Source: Paenibacillus sp. FSL R5-0766 (GTDB taxonomy: Bacteria; Bacillota; Bacilli; Paenibacillales; Paenibacillaceae). Taken from it: a stretch of 64,000 bases of DNA. A model generated the notes under the pieces. The model saw only the letters and a program-made list of their open reading frames with translations. It was not told where the DNA came from and ran no database searches. The stretch spans positions 3,038,001 through 3,102,000 of the forward strand of contig NZ_CP150227.1 in NCBI RefSeq assembly GCF_037971845.1. The letters run 5' to 3'. A program made the translations under genes and the position numbers. Positions 56,977-64,000 of the stretch are shown in pieces. Position 1 is the stretch's first letter. Each line of letters starts with the position of its first letter.

Positions 56977-58494
56977 TTAGACATCTGCCTTAGACAGCGG
57001 CAGCAAAATCATAAAGTCAGTTCCCAAGCCTACCTGACTTTGTACGGTAATTTTCCCACTATGCGACTCCACAATCGAGCGGGTAATGGCGAGACCGAGA
57101 CCTGCGCCACCTTGTTTGCGCGAACGAGAACTGCTTGTGCGGTAAAATCGCTCAAAGATATGGGGCAGATGTTCAGGTTCAATGCCTGTTCCGTTATCTT
57201 TCACTGATAATTCAGCCTTATGATGCGTGGCATATAACGTTATGGAGATAGCTCCATGTTCAGGATCGGTGTGCTGCACCGCGTTATGGAACAGATTCAG
57301 CACAACCTGCTTCACCTTGTAAGGGTCAGCCAGTACATGTACCTCAGCCGTCAGGTCGAGATGAATGGATCTTTGCTGAGCCATCATGGCAAGTTGTGGT
57401 TGCATTTCGAGCAGGAGACTGTCTAGCTGAATGACCTCCCGCTCCTGCTTTGGAGCCTGATCCAGCTTGGTTAGTAACAGCAAATCTTCAACCAGCTTGT
57501 TAATTCGGACGGATTCGCCGTGCATGCTGTCTAATGCTTTATACAATTGATCTTGATTGGTCGCTGCACCCCGCTGCAGAACTTCAATGAAGCCGTGAAT
57601 GGAGGTGAGCGGGGTACGAAGCTCATGGGAAGCATCGGACAAGAAACGCTGCATCTGCTCTTTCGATTCCCGCTCCGCTTCAAACGAGTTCTCCAGCCTT
57701 TCAAGCATGCCATTGAAGGAAACTGCGAGCTGATCCACTTCCTCTTGTCCCTGAACGACGGGAAGGCGATCTGCGAGGCTGCCTGCATCGATCTGCTGTA
57801 CTTTATTCACCATATTGGACAGGGGAACCAGCGTCCGGCGTAATACCTTAGTGTATAGAATCAGACCGGCTACCATGGCCAACAGCGATAACATGAGGAA
57901 GATCAGAAGCTGTTTGATAATGAGATCTCTCAGTGGTTTCGTAGCCGTACCCATCTGGACCATCGGTAAGCCACGATTGCGTGGACCGGGTGAAGCGAAT
58001 ACAATCAATTGCTCATTCCCTTGGCTATCCGTGACGATCCGGTAGGGAATGTGTTTTTGTTCTTTCAACTCATCTGTAATGTCCTGATATTCAGGGGTTG
58101 ATAGTTGAGGGGCTTTCAGACCATCTTCTCCAAAAACATCCACGAACGTACCTTCGTTATCAAACAGGGCCAGTGAACGGTCAGGAATAAACAACACCCG
58201 ATTACCAGAACCGTTTCCTGCCTGTCCACCGAAAGGATTGTTGGAAGAGCCGCTACGTGACTGGATTCCGAGCCAAACCGGGGGCATGGACATGAGCTGT
58301 TCTTCCATGGTTTTTGCCTGATTCCGGTAGAGAAAGCTTTCCATGATCCAGAATTGCAGGATACCGATTAACAATAGTAACCCAGCAAGCACGAACAGTG
58401 AACGTGAGAGCAATTGAGAACGTAATGAACGAGGCCATATCCATTGGTGCAGACGTCTTAAACGAAGTTTATTTTTCTTAGGTAGCGAGTTCAT
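56977..58494 (-). CDS. Sensor histidine kinase
   Basis: A 505-residue membrane kinase. Membrane helix 1 is at about 30-52 and helix 2 at about 190-212, enclosing an extracytoplasmic sensor of about 135 residues with a Gly/Asn/Ser-rich stretch. A HAMP domain follows, then the HisKA box FLSDASHELRTPLTSIHGF with the phospho-histidine, and the ATPase boxes HNAVQH, DNGTGIEPEHLPHIFERFYR and GGAGLGLAI. Its start overlaps the response-regulator stop by one base, so the two are co-translated. The stimulus is unknown. The pair lies next to glycosyltransferase genes for the cell envelope and may respond to wall stress. Confidence 0.9.
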   Translation of the reverse strand: MNSLPKKNKLRLRRLHQWIWPRSLRSQLLSRSLFVLAGLLLLIGILQFWIMESFLYRNQAKTMEEQLMSMPPVWLGIQSRSGSSNNPFGGQAGNGSGNRVLFIPDRSLALFDNEGTFVDVFGEDGLKAPQLSTPEYQDITDELKEQKHIPYRIVTDSQGNEQLIVFASPGPRNRGLPMVQMGTATKPLRDLIIKQLLIFLMLSLLAMVAGLILYTKVLRRTLVPLSNMVNKVQQIDAGSLADRLPVVQGQEEVDQLAVSFNGMLERLENSFEAERESKEQMQRFLSDASHELRTPLTSIHGFIEVLQRGAATNQDQLYKALDSMHGESVRINKLVEDLLLLTKLDQAPKQEREVIQLDSLLLEMQPQLAMMAQQRSIHLDLTAEVHVLADPYKVKQVVLNLFHNAVQHTDPEHGAISITLYATHHKAELSVKDNGTGIEPEHLPHIFERFYRTSSSRSRKQGGAGLGLAITRSIVESHSGKITVQSQVGLGTDFMILLPLSKADV

Positions 58495-59177
58495 CAGAGA
58501 TCCACCCTGTACCCGACACCTCGAAGTGTTCGAATGAGTTTATGCTGTTTATCCCCGAGTTTGTCGCGCAAGGAGCGAACGTATACCTCCACAATATTTT
58601 CTTCCCCGCCAAAATCATACCCCCACACCCGGCTTAGAATGGTCGCTTTACTCAGTACAATCCCATGATTAAGCACAATGAATTTTAGCAATTCGTATTC
58701 GGTAGGAGATAGCTCCAGAACCTGATTCTGATAGGTGATTTCTTTGCGCTGATCATTAATTCGGAAGGGACCGTGGGTGACGGCTCCTATTAATAAAGGA
58801 AATTGATTACGCAGTCTGGCCTGAATCCGGGCGAGCAGCTCATCAAAGGCAAAGGGTTTGATCATGTAATCGTCAGCACCTAACCAAAGGCCCTTAACCC
58901 GATTCTCGACTTCGTCCTTCGCTGTCAGCATAATCACGCCAACCTCGGCACCGGTCTTACGCAGACGCTCGACCACTTCGAATCCATCCATCTCTGGCAT
59001 CATGACATCCAGAATAGCCATATGCGGCTTGAATTCAAGCGCCAACTCAAGCGCAGCCGCTCCATCCGGTGCGGTGCGCACATCAAAGCCCTCATTGCTT
59101 AATCCAAGCTCTAGAAATTGCAAAATATGTGGTTCATCATCAGCCAATAGTATTTTAATTCCGCTGCTAAGCTTCAT
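58494..59177 (-). CDS. OmpR-family response regulator
   Basis: A 227-residue regulator. The receiver domain has the acidic pair in LLADDEPHILQFLELGL, the phospho-aspartate in AILDVMMPEMDGFEVVERL, and the conserved lysine in DYMIKPFAFDELLARI. The C-terminal winged helix shows ELSPTEYELLKFIVLNHG and VYVRSLRDKLG. It is the first gene of the kinase operon. The 204-bp region between it and the divergent GT39 gene holds the promoters of both, but no unambiguous hexamers were recognised. Confidence 0.92.
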   Translation of the reverse strand: MKLSSGIKILLADDEPHILQFLELGLSNEGFDVRTAPDGAAALELALEFKPHMAILDVMMPEMDGFEVVERLRKTGAEVGVIMLTAKDEVENRVKGLWLGADDYMIKPFAFDELLARIQARLRNQFPLLIGAVTHGPFRINDQRKEITYQNQVLELSPTEYELLKFIVLNHGIVLSKATILSRVWGYDFGGEENIVEVYVRSLRDKLGDKQHKLIRTLRGVGYRVDL

Positions 59178-59381
59178 AATGTGCTTTCTCTCCCTGCCCG
59201 TTTCATCTAGACTTCTCCCTCACTTCGGAGGGACTGTATGTAGTATTATCGCTTGCCAAACTGAAATTTAGCTGAAAGGATTGTGAATTATCCTCAGACA
59301 ACATTCAGCGGGCACTCATCCCAGCTTTATTTTGGCATGTCACAATACTAGACATGAAGAACTTTGAAGGAGTGATTAACA

Positions 59382-61568
59382 TTGAATAACACCAAAAGAA
59401 GGATGGATCTTGTCCTTCTGCCGATTGTATTACTGACGGCATTTCTGAATGGGTACGGCATCTGGAACGATCAATATGCCAATTCCTATTATACGACTGC
59501 CGTTGGGAGTATGCTCAGCAACTTCCATAACTTTTTCTATGCTTCACTAGACTCGGCAGGCTCGGTCACTGTAGATAAACCACCTGTTGTCTTCTGGATC
59601 CAGACGGCCTTTGCCTATGTCTTTGGATTGCACGGATGGAGCGTAATTTTGCCGCAGGTATTAGCGGGAATCGGTTCGGTGCTCCTGATCTATTTCATGG
59701 TGAAACCTACATATGGTCTTGCAGCAGCACGAATCTCGGCACTTACGATGGCGACTGTGCCTGTCGTGGCGGCAGTCAGTCGGACCAACAATATTGACAG
59801 CATGCTGGTGTTTACACTACTGCTGGGTTCATGGTTTTTGTTCAAAGGCAGCAAACAAGGCAGTACTTGGCGCATTCTGGTTGCCTTTGGGTTAATAGGC
59901 GTAGCCTTTAATATGAAAATGCTTCAAGCCTACATGATTCTCCCGGCTTTTTACTTGTTCTATCTGCTTGCATTTCAGGCGAAATGGAGAAGGAAGATCA
60001 TCCTGCTGATCGGCAGCACGGCGGTTCTGGCGGTCGTTTCCTTATCCTGGGCGGTCACTGTGGATTCTATCCCTGAAGACGAGCGGCCTTATATTGGCAG
60101 CAGTGAAACAAACTCGGTCATGGAACTCGCCTTTGGATACAATGGTCTGGCTCGCCTAACGGGTCAGCAGAATACTGCAGGTAGCGCAGGTATGCCAAAT
60201 GGTATGGGACAGGGAAATAATCGGGGCAATCGAGGAGACTTGTCTTCAGGCCCTAATCAGACAGACAGTGGTGTCCCTGGCGCTGGGCAAGATGTCAATG
60301 CACCGGATAACGATAATATGAATGGTTCGAACGGCTTGAACGCCATGGGCGGCATGAATGAGCCGAATGGCAATTTCCCGAACGGGCAGATGCCAAATGA
60401 TATGGAAATGCCAAATGGAAGAAATTTCGGCGGTAATGGTGGCGGAGGCATGGGAGGAATGTTTGGTACAGGGGAGAAAGGTCCTTTGCGTCTGTTCCAG
60501 ACGGAACTTTCAGGTCAAGCCAGCTGGCTTCTGCCAGTTGTATTGCTTGGATGCATTGCCATGTTTGCAGGGTTAAGACGGAGAAATATTACGAAAAAAC
60601 ACAAGGAAGCCTTGTTCTGGCTGGCATGGTTGATTCCCGTTGCTGCCTTTTTCAGTGTGGCAGGTTTCTTCCATCAGTATTATCTGATTATGCTTGCACC
60701 TCCAATTGCGGCGCTGACTGGCGCAGGCTTTGTAGCGATGTGGAAGTTATATCGTGATCGCAATGGCTGGCTGGCCTGGTTGCTTCCGGTGTCCGTGCTA
60801 CTGACGACCCTGTTTGGCTGGTATATCATGCAGGTGTATAACGATACGATTGGTGCAGGCTGGTCCATTAGTGAATTGATCGCAGGCATTCTGGTCACGG
60901 TCATCCTTGTCGTTATGCTTCATCGCACACATCGTTGGAAACAGGGCTTCATTATCGCGGGATTCATAGTGATGCTGATTGGTCCAATCTACTGGGCATT
61001 CACCCCAATAACTTATGGTGGCAACAGCATGATTCCGGCAGCAGGACCTACTGGTTCCAATGGTATGTTTGGTGGAGCAGGAATGGGCATGCCGATGGGT
61101 AACGGTGCAGGAGACACAGAAATGCCTACAATGGGTGGCCGTGGCGGAATGGGCAACCGTAACGAAGGAGTGGATACAGCCACACTGAATTATCTGAAGG
61201 AGCACAATACAGGCGAAACGTATCTCTTCGCTACTACGGACTATAATCAGGCAGCACCTTATATTATCGATGAGAAAGCAGCGGTCATTACGCTTGGAGG
61301 TTTTTCCGGATCAGACCCGGTGTACACAACAGAGGAACTTGAGCAACTCGTCAAGAGCGGGCAAGTGAAATACTTCATGGTTGGTGGCATGGGTGGCCGC
61401 GGAGGAAACTCGGACATTAGCGATTGGATCAAAGAGCACGGAACCGAAATTCCAGCCTCAGAATGGCAGACAGGCACCGACAGCGGATCTACGGATAACG
61501 GAGACACCGGAAACAGAGCTGGATTTGGATTCGGCGGACAGACGACCTTGTACGAAGTGAAATCGTAG
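59382..61568 (+). CDS. GT39-type glycosyltransferase (YkcB/ArnT-like) with Gly/Asn/Met-rich inserts
   Basis: A 728-residue multi-spanning enzyme. The N-terminus DQYANSYYTTAVGSMLSNFHNFFYASLDSAGSVTVDKPPVVFW is the GT39/ArnT-like start with catalytic acidic residues. About 12 membrane helices follow. Two low-complexity inserts, at about 266-366 and 546-596, are rich in Gly, Asn, Met and Pro and lie outside the membrane. A C-terminal soluble domain (LFATTDYNQAAPYIID) follows. Such enzymes use polyprenyl-phosphate sugars as donors; the GT2 gene next to it would make these. It starts with TTG behind AAGGAG. Confidence 0.85.
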   Translation: MNNTKRRMDLVLLPIVLLTAFLNGYGIWNDQYANSYYTTAVGSMLSNFHNFFYASLDSAGSVTVDKPPVVFWIQTAFAYVFGLHGWSVILPQVLAGIGSVLLIYFMVKPTYGLAAARISALTMATVPVVAAVSRTNNIDSMLVFTLLLGSWFLFKGSKQGSTWRILVAFGLIGVAFNMKMLQAYMILPAFYLFYLLAFQAKWRRKIILLIGSTAVLAVVSLSWAVTVDSIPEDERPYIGSSETNSVMELAFGYNGLARLTGQQNTAGSAGMPNGMGQGNNRGNRGDLSSGPNQTDSGVPGAGQDVNAPDNDNMNGSNGLNAMGGMNEPNGNFPNGQMPNDMEMPNGRNFGGNGGGGMGGMFGTGEKGPLRLFQTELSGQASWLLPVVLLGCIAMFAGLRRRNITKKHKEALFWLAWLIPVAAFFSVAGFFHQYYLIMLAPPIAALTGAGFVAMWKLYRDRNGWLAWLLPVSVLLTTLFGWYIMQVYNDTIGAGWSISELIAGILVTVILVVMLHRTHRWKQGFIIAGFIVMLIGPIYWAFTPITYGGNSMIPAAGPTGSNGMFGGAGMGMPMGNGAGDTEMPTMGGRGGMGNRNEGVDTATLNYLKEHNTGETYLFATTDYNQAAPYIIDEKAAVITLGGFSGSDPVYTTEELEQLVKSGQVKYFMVGGMGGRGGNSDISDWIKEHGTEIPASEWQTGTDSGSTDNGDTGNRAGFGFGGQTTLYEVKS

Positions 61569-61569
61569 C

Positions 61570-61796
61570 TATATAAATTGAACTTATCATTTCAACGATA
61601 ACGGAGAGGACAGAAAAAACCTGAAAAAGCGAAGCGTTCGCCTACAAGCTTTCTGCAAGAAAGCTACATCGGAAGCATACGCTATCCCCGGATTTTCCCT
61701 TTATAAAGGGAATCAAAAAAATCTGGGGATAACAGCGATTGGAAGGTTGTTCTGTCATCGAAGTGTGCAGTGTATATTCATTAGTTCAATTTGATA
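61570..61796 (+). repeat. Inverted-terminus repeat element, copy F (extended form, 227 bp)
   Basis: The arms are TATATAAATTGAACTTA and TTAGTTCAATTTGATA. It has the full core and both inner hairpins, plus an additional insert with an AGCTTTCT/AGAAAGCT hairpin found in no other copy. It begins one base after the stop codon of the GT39 gene. Confidence 0.87.
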
Positions 61797-61845
61797 GGAA
61801 AAATCTCAAACGAACGAAATCTATGGGAAAAGGGAGGGGACAAAC

Positions 61846-62832
61846 ATGGCTCACGCGTACCGATACAGCATTATTATTCCCATGTATAACGAGGAAGCGG
61901 TGATCGAGGAGACTTATCGGCGTCTGAAGAAGGTCATGGGCAGCACAGGAGAGAGTTATGAACTGTTGTTTGTTAATGATGGCAGCGTGGATCGAAGTGC
62001 ACAGATGATCCGTGATTACGCCCGTTGGGACGAGAGTGTGAAGCTGATAGATTTTGCCCGTAACTTCGGACATCAAATTGCGATAACAGCTGGTATGGAT
62101 TATGCAGTGGGGGATGCGGTGGTTATTATTGATGCGGATCTGCAGGACCCTCCCGAACTGATACTGGATATGATCGCCAAATGGAAAGAGGGCTATGAAG
62201 TCGTATATGCCCGTCGCACCAGACGAAGTGGGGAAACTCGCTTTAAGAAATGGTCGGCGAGTCTGTTCTATCGTGTACTTCGTGCTTCAACGGATACGGA
62301 TATCCCGGTAGACACCGGAGATTTTCGCCTGATTGACCGCAAAGTATGTGATGAGATGAAACGTCTTCCGGAGAAAAACCGATTTGTGCGGGGGTTGGTC
62401 AGTTGGGTCGGATTCCGTCAGACTGCGATTGAATATGAACGCGATGAACGTCTGGCAGGCGAAACAAAATATCCGCTGAAACGCATGTTGAAACTGAGCC
62501 TGGATGGCATTACTTCATTTTCGTATAAACCGCTCAAACTCGCAGGTTATGTAGGTGCGATCCTGTCGGTTGGCGGATTTATCTATATGTTAACGGTTAT
62601 TATTTCGGCCATCTTTACGGATTCAACCATTAAGGGATGGCCATCTATTGTGAGTATCATGCTGATGTTTAACGGATTCATCCTGATCATGCTGGGCATT
62701 CTGGGCGAATACGTGGGCCGCATCTATGATGAGACCAAGGCGCGTCCACTATACATTGTGAGAGATGTGGTTCATGCCGAGGGCCAGCAAGCACAATCCC
62801 GATTGACAGCCCGAGTTGCTCATCATGACTAA
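61846..62832 (+). CDS. GT2 polyprenyl-phosphate glycosyltransferase (YkcC/DPM1-like)
   Basis: A 328-residue membrane-associated glycosyltransferase. YSIIIPMYNEEAVIEETYRRL opens the GT-A fold; LLFVNDGSVDRS and VVIIDADLQDPPELI carry the nucleotide and metal sites (DxD-type DAD). GDFRLIDRKVCD and the R-x-x-x-W-like FVRGLVSWVGF segment follow, then two C-terminal membrane helices. It transfers a sugar from a nucleotide sugar to polyprenyl phosphate, providing donor for the GT39 enzyme. The gene overlaps the GtrA gene by 8 bases. Confidence 0.9.
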   Translation: MAHAYRYSIIIPMYNEEAVIEETYRRLKKVMGSTGESYELLFVNDGSVDRSAQMIRDYARWDESVKLIDFARNFGHQIAITAGMDYAVGDAVVIIDADLQDPPELILDMIAKWKEGYEVVYARRTRRSGETRFKKWSASLFYRVLRASTDTDIPVDTGDFRLIDRKVCDEMKRLPEKNRFVRGLVSWVGFRQTAIEYERDERLAGETKYPLKRMLKLSLDGITSFSYKPLKLAGYVGAILSVGGFIYMLTVIISAIFTDSTIKGWPSIVSIMLMFNGFILIMLGILGEYVGRIYDETKARPLYIVRDVVHAEGQQAQSRLTARVAHHD

Positions 62833-63220
62833 GCGTCTGGTGACACTCTTTAAGTTCGGTATTGTGGGTGTTGCAAATACGGCAGTGGATGCAGTGGTGT
62901 TTGCTTTGCTTGCAGTGGTCGGTGTACCGGTTCTGATGGCACAAGTAATCTCGTACAGCTGCGGTGTTGCGAACAGTTATTGGCTGAACGGCAGGTGGAC
63001 TTTTCGAGATACGGCACGAGGGGGCGGCGATAGAGCGAAACTTGTTCATTTTTTAATCACCAATCTTATCGTTCTTGCTATATCCGCTCTCATTCTGATG
63101 ACTTTGCAAGACATGCTGGGTTGGAGTCTCGTGATGAGTAAAATCCTGGCGACCTTGATGGGGATGGTTCTGAACTATATGGCCAGCAGATATTGGGTGT
63201 TTCGTACAACGAACATATGA
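62825..63220 (+). CDS. GtrA-family flippase-like protein
   Basis: A 131-residue protein with four membrane helices. LFKFGIVGVANTAVDAVVFALL, YSCGVANSYWLNGRWTF and LNYMASRYWVFR are GtrA signatures. GtrA proteins are thought to flip polyprenyl-linked sugars made by the partner GT2 across the membrane. ATG at 62825 overlaps the GT2 stop; a TTG at 62816 in the same frame is possible. The ribosome binding site is weak, consistent with translational coupling. Confidence 0.88.
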   Translation: MTKRLVTLFKFGIVGVANTAVDAVVFALLAVVGVPVLMAQVISYSCGVANSYWLNGRWTFRDTARGGGDRAKLVHFLITNLIVLAISALILMTLQDMLGWSLVMSKILATLMGMVLNYMASRYWVFRTTNI

Positions 63221-63237
63221 AAGGAGTCTATGATGAT

Positions 63238-64000
63238 ATGCAAATTAAAAAAGCAGTTATTCCGGCAGCGGGTCTCGGAACCCGTTTCCTGCCAGCGACC
63301 AAAGCACAGCCCAAAGAGATGTTACCGATTGTAGACAAACCGGCCATCCAATACATTGTTGAAGAAGCAGTGCAATCAGGCATTGAGAATATCCTCATTG
63401 TGACTGGACGCAACAAAAAATCCATAGAGGACCATTTTGATAAATCGGTTGAACTTGAACACTCTTTATATGCCAAGGGCAAACAGTCTTTACTGGAAGA
63501 GGTGCAGGCCATCAGCGAGATGGCAAATATTCATTTTATTCGTCAAAAAGAACCGCTGGGTCTGGGGCATGCCATTGGGTGTGCACGGCAATTTGTAGGA
63601 GATGATGCCTTCGCTGTATTGCTGGGAGATGACATTATGGTGTCTGATCCGCCTGCACTTGCACAGATGGTCCATCTCTATGAAAAGACAGGCAACCAGA
63701 TCATTGGTGTCCGTCAGGTAGACGCGGCAAATGTGAGCAAATATGGCATCATTGATTCGAAGGGTGCAGAGGACCGGGTTCACCGGGTCACCAATCTGGT
63801 CGAAAAACCTTCTCTTGCGGAAGCGCCATCCCTTACAGCAGTAATGGGACGATACATATTGAAACCTTCTATCTTTCCCATTCTGGATCAGATCGAGAGA
63901 GGGGCTGGAGGGGAATATCAGTTAACGGATGCCTTGAAAGAAGTGAGTCAGGTGGAGGAACTGTTGGCCCTTGAACTGGAGGGGCGCCGCTACGATATTG
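63238..64000 (+). CDS. galU: UTP-glucose-1-phosphate uridylyltransferase, 3' end outside window
   Basis: 254 residues are visible, open to the right edge. KAVIPAAGLGTRFLPATKAQPKEMLPIVDKPAIQYIVEEA is the nucleotidyltransferase signature with the activating lysine, and KEPLGLGHAIGCAR and VLLGDDI follow. The enzyme makes UDP-glucose for glycolipid, teichoic acid or exopolysaccharide synthesis, and so can feed the GT2/GtrA/GT39 route just upstream. ATG at 63238 has AAGGAG about 11 bases upstream. The full family length is about 290-300 residues, so only the last part is missing. Confidence 0.93.
   Translation, partial: MQIKKAVIPAAGLGTRFLPATKAQPKEMLPIVDKPAIQYIVEEAVQSGIENILIVTGRNKKSIEDHFDKSVELEHSLYAKGKQSLLEEVQAISEMANIHFIRQKEPLGLGHAIGCARQFVGDDAFAVLLGDDIMVSDPPALAQMVHLYEKTGNQIIGVRQVDAANVSKYGIIDSKGAEDRVHRVTNLVEKPSLAEAPSLTAVMGRYILKPSIFPILDQIERGAGGEYQLTDALKEVSQVEELLALELEGRRYDI

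Overview
The window looks like chromosomal DNA of a Paenibacillus-like Firmicute. The signs are strong GGAGG-type ribosome binding sites with frequent GTG/TTG starts, sigma-A promoters, compact intrinsic terminators, an SLH-anchored giant surface protein, LicT/RAT antitermination, a BirA operator at bioY, cre sites, and many glycoside hydrolases and PTS genes. No phage, plasmid, transposase, rRNA or CRISPR is visible. The genus is inferred from gene content, not from a marker gene.

Layout. 1-1.7 kb: a cut-off Nif3-like gene and a heme oxygenase. 2.0-7.2 kb: a tight three-gene operon coding for a TerB_N/TerB_C protein, a BrxD-like (DUF2791) ATPase and a superfamily 2 helicase; this is the best candidate for a little-described defence or DNA-processing system. 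7.28-8.4 kb: a purine-riboswitch-like aptamer with unusual loops, overlapping a terminator, in front of an EamA-type exporter. 8.8-10.4 kb: a cupredoxin and an extended SDR protein. 10.5-18.0 kb: a 2500-residue FN3/SLH surface protein. 18.2-24.8 kb: an orphan TreR-like regulator, a DUF5107-TPR protein and a GH35 beta-galactosidase. 25.1-29.7 kb: a secreted GH5 mannanase and two rhamnose genes (rhaEW, rhaA). 29.8-31.5 kb: an RNase J. 31.7-36.6 kb: a LacI-controlled sucrose operon. 36.7-40.6 kb: Mn catalase, a secreted GH5 cellulase and a lactonase-like amidohydrolase. 41.0-45.8 kb: beta-glucoside use (GH1 enzyme, LicT, EIIBCA) with two RAT/terminator switches. 45.85-47.8 kb: an ABC-F ribosome-protection gene behind a leader with two short peptide ORFs. 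47.9-51.2 kb: bioY diverging from an ECF module in which an ATPase is fused to EcfT. 51.4-56.7 kb: a mixed accessory stretch (three GNATs, a cytosolic subtilase with a helical-repeat tail, MerR plus SDR, a gene remnant). 57.0-64.0 kb: a two-component system next to a lipid-linked sugar transfer cluster (GT39, GT2, GtrA) and galU.

A family of about 127-227 bp inverted-terminus repeats links the window. Six full copies and one truncated copy sit between genes, often beside a stop codon, terminator or operator. They share a conserved core and differ by gain or loss of internal hairpins.

Overall the window is a carbohydrate-scavenging region (galactosides, mannan, rhamnose, sucrose, cellulose, beta-glucosides) with visible catabolite control, interleaved with surface, vitamin-uptake, drug-protection and possible defence functions.
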